Positions 16,572-24,405 of a DNA stretch of 64,000 nucleotides are shown in pieces. Below the pieces are notes generated by a model, which had not been told where the DNA came from, did not search any database, and was given only the letters and a program-made list of their open reading frames with translations. A program made the translations under genes and the position numbers. The stretch lies in the NCBI RefSeq assembly GCF_011043735.1, contig NZ_JAAKGV010000025.1, positions 1 through 64,000 on the forward strand. The letters are read 5' to 3'. Source of the stretch: Methylobacterium sp. DB0501. Lineage in GTDB: Bacteria > Pseudomonadota > Alphaproteobacteria > Rhizobiales > Beijerinckiaceae. Position 1 is the stretch's first letter. Every line of letters starts with the position of its first letter.

Positions 16572-17413
16572 CCTGATGCCGTGCTGTCCTCTCGGGGCGG
16601 AGGCGTCCCCGGATCACCGCGGAAGATAGGGCTCGGTTGTGACATGGGCGACGCCGCGGGCGCAAACAAAGCGGCAGCGCGGGATATTCGCACAGGCCGG
16701 CCTGTCGTCGCATGATCGCCGAGAGCGTCGAGGAGGCGGGCGCAGAACGACCAGGTCGCCTCGTCCTGGACGAGGTGATGGGTGAGGAGCCCGACAGGCC
16801 CACCCGCCGCGACCGCCCGGGCCGCCCTGGCGACGATCCCGTCCGGCTCGGCGAGCCCGCCGCCGGCGCGCCAGGCGATCGGATCGACCGCGGCGTGGGC
16901 CTGGATCAGGCCAGATACAGGCGCGACCGGCGCGGCCGCCGAGAGGCCGCGAAACCCGAGAGCCGGCAGGCTCTCCGGCAGGCCGGGGGCGAGGCGGTTC
17001 CAGGGCGGCACCAGGACCGGCAGCAGGCGCGGGCCGAGGCGGGCGCGAGCGAGCGCCAGGGCCTCCGCCGCGTCGGTGCGGAGCGCGGCGAGGGCGCGAT
17101 GCGGGCCGAACTCGGCCTTCCTGGCGTCCGGCGGGGCGTGGTTGGCGTGGGCGAGCCCGTGGACCAGGAGGTCGACGTCCCCCTCGTCGGCGAGGCGCGC
17201 CGCCAGCGACGGCTCGGCCCGGGCCGGCACGGCGGCCACGGCGACCGGCCAGCCGGAGCGGTTCGACAGGGCGAGCAGGCGGTCGAGGGCGGGGGTATGG
17301 GCGGCGGCGTCGTCGTCGCGCCACCAGAGTTCGATGGCGCGGCCCGCCTCGGCGGCGCGGGCGAGGGCGTCGGTGAGGGGGGCGAGGTCGAGGGACGGGT
17401 GGAGGTTAGGCAC
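16568..17413 (-). CDS. Polysaccharide deacetylase-like protein
   Basis: 281 aa from GTG 17413, chosen because GGAGGGG lies 4 nt upstream and the overlap with the preceding gene is then 8 bp; ATG 17449 would add 12 residues. The fold appears to be a divergent NodB domain: WWRDDDAAAH (metal Asp motif), LLVHGLAHANH (His motif), and VLVPPWNRL (the RPPWN-like arm). No signal peptide, so it would act in the cytoplasm, for instance on a lipid- or nucleotide-linked sugar. It sits between the glycosyltransferases and the importer ATPase, overlapping both. Confidence 0.7.
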   Translation of the reverse strand: MPNLHPSLDLAPLTDALARAAEAGRAIELWWRDDDAAAHTPALDRLLALSNRSGWPVAVAAVPARAEPSLAARLADEGDVDLLVHGLAHANHAPPDARKAEFGPHRALAALRTDAAEALALARARLGPRLLPVLVPPWNRLAPGLPESLPALGFRGLSAAAPVAPVSGLIQAHAAVDPIAWRAGGGLAEPDGIVARAARAVAAGGPVGLLTHHLVQDEATWSFCARLLDALGDHATTGRPVRISRAAALFAPAASPMSQPSPIFRGDPGTPPPREDSTASG

Positions 17414-18632
17414 CTTCCCCTCCCTGCGACTTGCAACGATGTCGGGCAAGCCCGAGATCGCCTGGGGAGGGGAGGCGACTCTTCTCGAGCGGTAATAAAT
17501 CCCTCCCGGGCCCCGCCAGCATCGCCTCGACGATCGCCACGCTGCGCCGCGCCCCGTCGCGGGCGATGGCGTGGGCGGCGCCCGGCGCCGGAGCGGCGAG
17601 GACCGCCGCAGCCAGGCTCTCCGCCGTCAGCGCGCCCTCCGGCAGCACCCGGGCGAGGCCGTGGGCGGCCAGGGTGTCGGCGCGCAGGCGCTGCTCGGTC
17701 TCGTGGCCGGCCTCGAAGGGGACCAGCACGGCCGGGCAGCCGCTCTGGAGGAGGTCGAGCACCGTGTTGTAGCCGGCCTGGCTCACCGACAGGGCGGCGC
17801 CGGCGAGAAGCGCGCGGAAATCCGGCCGGGCCCGCTCGACGAGGGCGTTGCCGGGGGCCGTCCCGGCCAGGCGTGCGAAGGCGGCCTCCGGTACGGCGCG
17901 GCCGACGAGGATGCGCCAGGACAGGCCGGGGGTCAGCGCCGCCGCCGCGACCGCCGCCTCCTGCAAGGGCAGCCCGGCGGCGCTGGAGCCGCCCGAGACC
18001 ACGATGCCGGCGCGGGAGTCCTTCGGCGGGGGCGCCGCCCCGGCCTCGTCGACGTAGCCGGTATAGCGCAGGCGCGCCGCCACCCCGGCCCCGACCGGCC
18101 AGGACGCGTCGAGGGGCAGGAAGGCGGGATCGCCGTGGACCAGCACCGCGTCGTAATCCGCAAGGCGCGCCTCGGTGGCTGAGACCCGCTCCGGGCGGCT
18201 CGGTGTCGCCAGGATGTCGCGGATCGAGGCCAGCAGCGGCGGGCGGGGCGAGGCGGCCCGGACCGCCCCGGCCAGGGCCTCGAATTCCGGCGTCAGGACC
18301 CGGCGGCCGAAGGGCCAGAGCTCGGTGATCACCGCATCCGGCGCGGCCCCGGCGACGGCGGCGAGCAGGGCGTCTCGGCGGGCCGCCAGGCGCGCCTCCG
18401 TCACCGGCGTGCCCTCCGGATCGAGGAGCGCCGTGAAGGCGGTGCCGGTGATGCGGACCGGCGGCAGCTGCACCAGGCGGATGCCGTCGAGGCGCGCGAG
18501 CGCCGCCGGCATGCCGCCCGAGACCAGGGTGACCGCATGGCCCGCCGCCGCGAAGGCGCGCGCCAGGGCCGCCGCCCGGGTGAGGTGCCCGGCCCCGAGG
18601 AGATGCGTCACGGCGATCAGGATCCGGCTCAT
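17406..18632 (-). CDS. Glycosyltransferase, MurG/GT28-like
   Basis: 408 aa. The N-terminal acceptor lobe starts ILIAVTHLLGAGHLTRAAAL with a glycine-rich GAGHLTRA loop typical of MurG-like enzymes. The C-terminal donor lobe has VVSGGSSAAGLPL and SQAGYNTVLDLLQSGCPAVL, the nucleotide-sugar binding region in which a Gly-Tyr-Asn-Thr turn precedes a Pro-rich strand. Its ATG overlaps the stop of the GT4 gene upstream by 4 bp. Cytoplasmic or membrane-associated. Donor and acceptor cannot be read from sequence. Confidence 0.8.
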   Translation of the reverse strand: MSRILIAVTHLLGAGHLTRAAALARAFAAAGHAVTLVSGGMPAALARLDGIRLVQLPPVRITGTAFTALLDPEGTPVTEARLAARRDALLAAVAGAAPDAVITELWPFGRRVLTPEFEALAGAVRAASPRPPLLASIRDILATPSRPERVSATEARLADYDAVLVHGDPAFLPLDASWPVGAGVAARLRYTGYVDEAGAAPPPKDSRAGIVVSGGSSAAGLPLQEAAVAAAALTPGLSWRILVGRAVPEAAFARLAGTAPGNALVERARPDFRALLAGAALSVSQAGYNTVLDLLQSGCPAVLVPFEAGHETEQRLRADTLAAHGLARVLPEGALTAESLAAAVLAAPAPGAAHAIARDGARRSVAIVEAMLAGPGRDLLPLEKSRLPSPGDLGLARHRCKSQGGEGA

Positions 18633-19726
18633 CCGCGGCCCCCGGCGAGGAGGGGGCCGAGCGCCGCCCGCAGGACCGCGGTGGCGCCGTCGAGGCCGCG
18701 CTCGGTGCGGGCGAAGGCGAGCGCCCGGCCCCGCATCGCCGCGATGGTTTCGGGCGCAGCCGCGAGGCCGCGGATCGCGGCTTCCATCGCGGCAGCGTCG
18801 CCGGGCGGCGTGACCCGGCCGGTCGACCCGTCCCGCACCACGTCCGGCACGCCGCCATAGCCGCCGGCGACCACCGGGCAGCCATGGGCCTGCGCTTCCA
18901 GCAGCGCCATGCCGTAGGCTTCGTTCACCGCGGGCCAGACCAGGAGGTCGGCGGCGCCGTAGAGCGCCGAGAGTGCGGCGGACGAAACGGCGCCGTGGCG
19001 GCGCACCCGCGGGCCGAACAGCGCCAGCATCCCATCGACCTCGGCCGCCGCCGGGCCGTCGCCCGCGATGTCGAGGCGCCAGGACAGGTCGCCGAGACGC
19101 GTCAGCACGTCGGCCAGGAGACGGTAGGAGGCGAGCTTGTCGCCCTCGCGCATCATCGCCACGGTGAGGAGGCGCAGCGGGCCGGGCGCGCGCCCGCCCT
19201 CGACCACAGGCCAATCCTCGGGATCGAGGAAGGGCGGCAGGTCGGCGAGCACCTGGCCCGCCGGCCGCGCCGCCTCCAGGGCCGGCCGGTCGCGGCGGTT
19301 CATCACCAGGACCAGGGCGGCGGCATCGAGCGCCGCCTCGGCGCCGGCGTGACCCAGCGCGTGGGGCCCGAGGGCGCGCCGGGCCGACCGCGAGCCCTCC
19401 GCCACGACGTAGGGAATGCCCAGGGCGGCCGCGACCGCCGGGCCGATCCAGTCCGGCGCCTTGTAGTAGACGTGGTAGGTGAACCAGAGCGCCGGCGGAT
19501 CGGCGCGGTACGTCGCGATCAGCCGCCCGGCCTCGTCCCGCGACGCCGCCCGCAGGGCCGGATGCCCCGCCCCGTCGGGGTCGCGGGTGCGCAAGCGACA
19601 GGCGACCTCCGGGACGAAGCCCGCCGCCGCGAGCGCCCGCAGGAGCAGCCGCGCCATCGTGCGCTCGCCGGAGGGGACCGGATGGTCCGGGCTTTTCAGC
19701 GGAGCGTAGAAGGCGACGCGGCTCAT
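18629..19726 (-). CDS. Glycosyltransferase family 4
   Basis: 365 aa, GT-B fold. N-terminal VAFYAPLKSPDHPVPSGERT is the usual opening of GT4 enzymes that act in exported-glycan synthesis. The C-terminal domain shows RLDIAGDGPAAAEVDGM, then LVWPAVNEAYGMALLEAQAH, the E-x7-E retaining motif that binds the nucleotide sugar. ATG overlaps the preceding GT4 stop by 4 bp. Together with its neighbours it probably builds a short oligosaccharide. Confidence 0.85.
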   Translation of the reverse strand: MSRVAFYAPLKSPDHPVPSGERTMARLLLRALAAAGFVPEVACRLRTRDPDGAGHPALRAASRDEAGRLIATYRADPPALWFTYHVYYKAPDWIGPAVAAALGIPYVVAEGSRSARRALGPHALGHAGAEAALDAAALVLVMNRRDRPALEAARPAGQVLADLPPFLDPEDWPVVEGGRAPGPLRLLTVAMMREGDKLASYRLLADVLTRLGDLSWRLDIAGDGPAAAEVDGMLALFGPRVRRHGAVSSAALSALYGAADLLVWPAVNEAYGMALLEAQAHGCPVVAGGYGGVPDVVRDGSTGRVTPPGDAAAMEAAIRGLAAAPETIAAMRGRALAFARTERGLDGATAVLRAALGPLLAGGRG

Positions 19727-20982
19727 CGCGGTGCAGGCTCCGGCCGGGCCGCCTCCGTCAGCAGGCGCGCCACCGTGTCGAACCCGGCCTCGGCGCCGAA
19801 CTCCGCCCGCAGGCGGGCCAGGGCCGCCGCGCCGAGACAGGCGCGCTCGGCGGGATCGCGGGCGAGCAGGTTGAGGGCGTTCGAGAGCGCGGCCCAATCC
19901 CCCGGCGGCACCAGCCAGCCCTCCCGGCGGTCGCGCAGGAATTCCGGGATGCCGGCGAAGTCGGTGGCCACCACCGCGAGCCCTTGCGAGGCCGCCTCCA
20001 TGATGACGTTGGGTAGCCCGTCGCGGTCGCCGGACGGGGCGCGCTTCGAGGGCAGCACGAACAGGTCGGCCTCGCGCAGGAGTGCCACCACCTCGGGCTG
20101 GGGCTTCGCGCCGAGGAAGACCACCCGCTGCGACAGGCCGAGCGCCGCAGCCTTGGCCCGCAGCGCCGCCAGCTCCTCGCCGCCGCCGACATGCGCGAGG
20201 CGCCAGTGCAGGTCCGGCGGCAGCGCCGCGAGGGCGTCGAGGAGGTCGTCGAAGCCCTTCTTCGCCACCGCCCGGCCGACCGTGACGATCCGCAGCGGAT
20301 CGGCCGGGTCCGCCCCGTCGCGGGCCGGGCGGGCCTCCGGGGGTGGGGGAAACCGCGACAGGTCGAGGCCGTGATAGACGAGCGACACCCGCCCCGGATC
20401 CTCCGAGACCTCGCGCAGGCGCGCCGCGCCGGCGGCGGTGCAGGTCACCGCGAAGGCCAGGCGCGCATCGTCGAGCTTCTCGGCCAGTTCCCAGTCCGGC
20501 GTGGTCCAGATGTCCTTGGCGTGGGCCGAGGCGCTCCAGCTCCGCCCGGTGAGCAAGGCGGCGTAGCGTGCCACCGAGGCCGGGGTGTGCAGGTAGTGGA
20601 CGTGGATATGGTCCGTGTCGGCGGGCAATTCGCGGGCGAGCACCAGGGCCTGGCCGAGGCGCCGGCCGCGATTGGGGGTGAGGTCGCGGGCAAGGTCGCG
20701 GCGGGCGAGCTTGAGCAGGGACCACAGCCCCGGCCGGCGCAGGGACGAGAGCGCCCCGCGCAAGACCCGCCAGGGCGCCTGATGGAGGTATTCGGGCAGG
20801 TAGGCGATCGGCGCACGGATCTGCCGATGCATCGGGTGCACGGCCCCGTCATGCGGCCGGCGCAGCGACCAGATCGCGAGGCTCAGGCCGCGGGCCTCGA
20901 GGCCGAGCAGTTCCTGCGCGATAAAGGTCTCGGACAGGCGCGGATAGCCCTTGACGAGGACGGCGATGCGGAGCGGGGGCAT
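19723..20982 (-). CDS. Glycosyltransferase family 4, colanic-acid type
   Basis: 419 aa. IAVLVKGYPRLSETFIAQEL at the N-terminus is characteristic of WcaL/AmsK-like GT4 enzymes of exopolysaccharide synthesis. HIHVHYLHTPASVARYAALL and ASAHAKDIWTTP mark the acceptor lobe; GLPNVIMEAASQGLAVVATDF holds the E-x7-E motif region. It lies 12 bp after the upstream gene and overlaps the next by 4 bp. Confidence 0.87.
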   Translation of the reverse strand: MPPLRIAVLVKGYPRLSETFIAQELLGLEARGLSLAIWSLRRPHDGAVHPMHRQIRAPIAYLPEYLHQAPWRVLRGALSSLRRPGLWSLLKLARRDLARDLTPNRGRRLGQALVLARELPADTDHIHVHYLHTPASVARYAALLTGRSWSASAHAKDIWTTPDWELAEKLDDARLAFAVTCTAAGAARLREVSEDPGRVSLVYHGLDLSRFPPPPEARPARDGADPADPLRIVTVGRAVAKKGFDDLLDALAALPPDLHWRLAHVGGGEELAALRAKAAALGLSQRVVFLGAKPQPEVVALLREADLFVLPSKRAPSGDRDGLPNVIMEAASQGLAVVATDFAGIPEFLRDRREGWLVPPGDWAALSNALNLLARDPAERACLGAAALARLRAEFGAEAGFDTVARLLTEAARPEPAPR

Positions 20983-20994
20983 ACGGGAGGGTGC

Positions 20995-22209
20995 TTACTC
21001 GGCGGCCACGCAGGCGGCGGCATCGGGGGCGGCCAGTCGCCGGATCGCCGGCAGGCCGTCGAGGAGCCCGGGGATCGGCCGGGCCGAGGGCGGCGGCCGG
21101 TGCGGCAGCGCGGCGAGGGCCGCGGCCATGCGGGCGGTCTCGTCGGTATCCGCGCCGTCCTCCGCCCCGGGTTCGATCACCCCGACGAGGCCGAGCCGGG
21201 CGGCGGCCCGGGCGCGGATCAGCTGCTCGCGCCGGGGCCGCACCCGCGGCAGGATCAGGGCCGGGCGGTCGAAGGACAGGATCTCGCAGAAGGTGTTGTA
21301 GCCCCCCATCGCCACCACGCCGGCGGCGCGGCGCATCAGCCGCTCCAGCCGCGCGTCGAAATCGAGGGAGGCGAGGCGCGGATGGGCGGCGATGCGGGCG
21401 CTCAGGTCGGCCTGCTCGGCCGCCGGGAAGAACGGCCCGAACACCACCAGCGCCCGGTGCTCCAGGGTCTGTGCCTCGTAGGCGCGCACCACCGCCTCGA
21501 CGAGATCGACCCCGTCGCCCCCGCCACCCGGCGTGACGAGAAGGAACGGCTCCTCCGCCGCGTCGTCCTCGGCCGGAGCGGAGGGCGCCTCGCGCCGCAG
21601 GTAGCCGGTATAGGTCAGGCGCTCGGCGACGCCGGCCGGCAGCGCCAGCCCGGCGAGGGGCGCGTAGATCGCTTCCAGGCCGTAGACCCAGAGCGAATCG
21701 TAGAGCGGCAGCACCGCGAGCGCGCCCTTGCGCTCCCATTCGGGCGCCAGCAGCGCCGGATCGTCGAGGACGTCGCGCAGGCCGAGCACCAGCCGGCAGC
21801 CGCGGGCCTTGAGCCGGTGGAGCGTCGGCAACACCTCGCCGTGGAAGCCGGCCGGCTCCTTGTCGACCAGGAACAGGTCGGGGTCGAAGCGCTCGGCGAC
21901 GTGGCGGATCAGGGCGGTGCGGGTCGCCACCACCTCGTCGAGGTGATGGCCGGCACCGAGGCTCCGATACTCGCCGCTGGCGAGCTTGGTCACGCCCGGC
22001 AGGCGCCGGCAGGTCACCCCGGGGGCGAAGCGGAAGGCGTGGCTCACCGGCGAGCCGGACAGGATCACCACCCGCCGCTCCGGCACCTCCGCCACCAGGG
22101 CGTGGGCGATCGCCCGTGCCCGGCGCAGGTGGCCGAGCCCGAACGTGTCGTGCGAGTAGATCAGCACCCGCTGCGGAGGAGCGCCGGGCCCGGGGGCGAG
22201 GACCCTCAT
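20995..22209 (-). CDS. Glycosyltransferase, MurG/GT28-like, first gene of operon
   Basis: 404 aa. VLIYSHDTFGLGHLRRARAI is the glycine-rich acceptor loop; FLLVTPGGGGDGVDLVEAVV and AMGGYNTFCEILSFDRPALI form the nucleotide-sugar site. Similar in plan to the other GT28-like enzyme of this operon (17406-18632), so two MurG-like and two GT4 enzymes alternate in one cluster. It is the first gene of the unit; the promoter should lie in the 423-bp gap before the divergent amidohydrolase. Confidence 0.8.
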   Translation of the reverse strand: MRVLAPGPGAPPQRVLIYSHDTFGLGHLRRARAIAHALVAEVPERRVVILSGSPVSHAFRFAPGVTCRRLPGVTKLASGEYRSLGAGHHLDEVVATRTALIRHVAERFDPDLFLVDKEPAGFHGEVLPTLHRLKARGCRLVLGLRDVLDDPALLAPEWERKGALAVLPLYDSLWVYGLEAIYAPLAGLALPAGVAERLTYTGYLRREAPSAPAEDDAAEEPFLLVTPGGGGDGVDLVEAVVRAYEAQTLEHRALVVFGPFFPAAEQADLSARIAAHPRLASLDFDARLERLMRRAAGVVAMGGYNTFCEILSFDRPALILPRVRPRREQLIRARAAARLGLVGVIEPGAEDGADTDETARMAAALAALPHRPPPSARPIPGLLDGLPAIRRLAAPDAAACVAAE

Positions 22210-22419
22210 CCTGCGGACCCGGTGGCCCGGGCGGACCGGACGGCTTGCGGACGGAAGGCCCGTGCGGACACGGCGGGCCGGAAACGGCTCAACGGTATCG
22301 GCATCGGGCGACGGACCTCCCGGGCGCGGGAGCCCAGACTAGCGCATCCGCCCCCCGCCCGGCTACCCGGCCGCTTGCAGTTATGGCCAAGCTTGTGGCG
22401 CCGGCGCCTCATTCGCAGG

Positions 22420-22551
22420 GCCTGCGGCGCTTGCGGGCGAGGCCTGCGGCGCTTGCGGGCGAGGCCTGCGGCGCTTGCGGGAGAAGCCTGCGGCGCGTGC
22501 GGGAGAAGCCTGCGGCGCGTGCGGGAGAAGCCTGCGGCGCTTGCGGGCCGG
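22420..22551. repeat. 22-bp minisatellite, 6 copies
   Basis: Six head-to-tail copies at an exact 22-bp period (starts 22420, 22442, 22464, 22486, 22508, 22530). Each begins GCCTGCGGCGCTTGCGGG with variants GCGAG or AGAAG at the end and T/G variation inside. It occupies the 423-bp gap (22210-22632) between the divergent glycosyltransferase operon and the amidohydrolase gene. There are no spacers. The rest of that gap shows no gene and must carry both promoters. Confidence 0.95.
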
Positions 22552-22632
22552 GGTGGCGGCGCTTTTGCTAGGAGCGGCGCTCCGCCCGGCCGGCGATCCG
22601 GCCGGGCGACCAGAACCGTCGAAGAGACCCCG

Positions 22633-23736
22633 ATGCCCGAATGCCTCGTCTTCCGCGTGCCGACCCGGCACCCCGCCGATGTCTTGGGGCTCGATGCCCT
22701 GATCGAGTCCGGAACGGTCGCGCCGGACGAGATCGTCGCGGTGTTCGGCAAGACCGAGGGCAATGGCTGCGTCAACGACTTCACTCGGCCGCTGGCCGTG
22801 ATGGCGCTGGAGAACGCCCTCGCGGCCCGGCTCGGACTTTCCCCGGCGGAGGTCGGCGCGCGGGTCGCCCTGGTGATGTCCGGGGGCACCGAGGGCGGGC
22901 TGTCGCCCCACCTGCTGATCCTCGCCCGGCGCGAGGGCCCGGCGGCCGAGGGGCGGGCGCTGGCGGTCGGCACCGCCTTCACGGACGATTTCCTCCCCGA
23001 GGAGATCGGCCGCATGGCGCAGGTGCGGGCCACGGAGGCGGCGGTCGCCCGCGCCATGGCGGCGGCCGGGCTGACCGACGTCGCCGACGTGCACTTCGTC
23101 CAGGTGAAGTGCCCGCTCCTCACCAGCGCCCGCATCCAGGAGGCCGCCGCCCGGGGGGCGCGCGTCGCCACCCACGACACCTACGCGTCGATGGGCCTCT
23201 CGCGCGGCGCCTCGGCGCTCGGCATCGGGCTGGCGCTGGCCGAGATCGACGGATCCGCCCTCGACGACACGGTGATCGGTGCCCGCACCGATCTCTATTC
23301 CGGCCGCGCCAGCGCCTCGGCGGGGATCGAGCTGATGCGCAACGAGGTCATCGTGCTCGGCAACGCCCCGGGCTGGAGCGGCCCCTTGCGCATCGCCCAC
23401 CGGGTGATGCGCGACGGCATCGACTTTTCGGCGATCCAGGGGGCGCTCGCCGATCTCGGATTCCCCGTCGCCGGCCAGCTCCCGCCGGAGGCCGCCGCGC
23501 GCGTCGTCGCCCTGCTCGCCAAGGCCGAGCCCTCGGGCAACGGCCTGATCCGCGGCCGGCGCCACATCATGAACGACGACAGCGACATCAACGCCACCCG
23601 CCACGCCCGCGCCTTGGTCGGCGGCGTCGCCGCGGCGGCGATCGGGCGGACGGACCTGTTCGTCTCGGGCGGGGCGGAGCACCAGGGACCGGATGGGGGC
23701 GGGCCGGTGGCGGTGATCGCGGCGATGGAGGGATGA
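22633..23736 (+). CDS. Ring-opening amidohydrolase (cyanuric acid amidohydrolase / barbiturase family)
   Basis: 367 aa, the length of AtzD-like enzymes. Three Ser-Lys pairs expected of the three-fold fold are visible: Lys40 with Ser83 in MSGGTEGG, Lys159 (QVKCPLL) with a Ser near 227-229 (SASAGIE), and Lys297 with Ser345 in VSGGAEHQGPDGGGP. The metal or structural GGGP loop at the C-terminus is present. The family opens cyanuric acid to biuret or barbiturate to ureidomalonate in the cytoplasm. No biuret or allophanate hydrolase is adjacent, so the true substrate is open between these two ring types. Confidence 0.9.
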   Translation: MPECLVFRVPTRHPADVLGLDALIESGTVAPDEIVAVFGKTEGNGCVNDFTRPLAVMALENALAARLGLSPAEVGARVALVMSGGTEGGLSPHLLILARREGPAAEGRALAVGTAFTDDFLPEEIGRMAQVRATEAAVARAMAAAGLTDVADVHFVQVKCPLLTSARIQEAAARGARVATHDTYASMGLSRGASALGIGLALAEIDGSALDDTVIGARTDLYSGRASASAGIELMRNEVIVLGNAPGWSGPLRIAHRVMRDGIDFSAIQGALADLGFPVAGQLPPEAAARVVALLAKAEPSGNGLIRGRRHIMNDDSDINATRHARALVGGVAAAAIGRTDLFVSGGAEHQGPDGGGPVAVIAAMEG

Positions 23737-23799
23737 GCCCGTCTGATTGGGAAGACCGGCCTCAATCCCTCCCTCGTCGTCCCGGGGCCGCGCGGCGGA

Positions 23800-23885
23800 C
23801 CCGGGATCCATGACCGCTGAAGGTACCGGACGAAGCGGAACGCTGTTCGCCCCTTCCCGAAGCCTCTGCGATTATGGATCCCGGG
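23800..23885. repeat. Inverted repeat (12-bp arms), small palindromic element
   Basis: CCCGGGATCCAT (23800-23811) and ATGGATCCCGGG (23874-23885) are perfect inverted arms 62 bp apart, each flanked by a GC-rich mini-palindrome (for example CTCGGCTGCGCCGAG just to the right). Elements with ATGGATCCCGGG arms are recurrent intergenic repeats in rhizobiales genomes as I remember them. It lies 3' of the amidohydrolase gene. Confidence 0.6.
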
Positions 23886-23929
23886 ATCTCGGCTGCGCCG
23901 AGCCCGAGCGTGCTGCGGTGAGTTGTCTA

Positions 23930-24018
23930 CGTTGCTATCAAGAAAATCCGATAATCCAATTAGATATTTTTCGAAATTGTGGTGATAATAATAAAAATTT
24001 TCATTTGCAGAAATTGAT
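23930..24018. other. AT-rich intergenic stretch
   Basis: About 90 bp rich in A and T (for example GATAATAATAAAAATTTTC), in sharp contrast with the GC-rich surroundings. It lies at the 3' end of the cytochrome c gene on the minus strand and next to the small palindromic element. No gene seen in it. On the minus strand it could supply an AU-rich 3' end for the cytochrome transcript. Confidence 0.8.
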
Positions 24019-24351
24019 TCAACCCGGCGGGATCACATCGATCTGGATCCCACTATAATAAGCTGCCAGATTCGCAATGTCGGCATCCGACAGATCCTGC
24101 GCCGCCACCGACATCACCTCGTTCTTGCGCGTTCCGTTCCGGAACTCGGTCAGCGCCTTGATGAGGTAGGGCTCGACCTGACCGGCGAGGTTCGGCGCGT
24201 CCGGCAGCTTCGAGAGGCCGTCGAGGCCGTGGCAGGCCTGGCAGCCGACCGCCTTGGCCCGGCCGGCCCTGGCGTCCCCGGCGGCAGCCGGCATCGTGGC
24301 GGCCGGCATTGTTGCGGCGAGGAGCAGCAGGAGGGCGAGGGAGCGGGTCAT
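24019..24351 (-). CDS. c-type cytochrome, class I
   Basis: 110 aa from ATG 24351, which starts a clear signal peptide (MTRSLALLLLLAATMPAAT...AAAG). The single heme site is CQACHG at about residues 39-44, and the distal Met is probably in NEVMSVAAQDLSD. The domain closely resembles small cytochromes c553/c4-half. It would be periplasmic and probably takes electrons from the quinoprotein encoded 54 bp upstream in the same direction. Confidence 0.88.
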   Translation of the reverse strand: MTRSLALLLLLAATMPAATMPAAAGDARAGRAKAVGCQACHGLDGLSKLPDAPNLAGQVEPYLIKALTEFRNGTRKNEVMSVAAQDLSDADIANLAAYYSGIQIDVIPPG

Positions 24352-24405
24352 GGGCGTCTCCTGGAGGGGAGGGGGCGGCCACAGGCCGCCCCGCACCGAA
24401 GAAAC

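Noticed and set aside
22420..22551. CRISPR array
   Set aside because: Contiguous 22-bp tandem copies without spacers.
20191..23736. A 1181-residue open frame on the plus strand across the glycosyltransferase genes
   Set aside because: The 5' two-thirds is antisense to well-supported glycosyltransferases and is an artefact of the very high GC content; only the last 367 codons encode the amidohydrolase.
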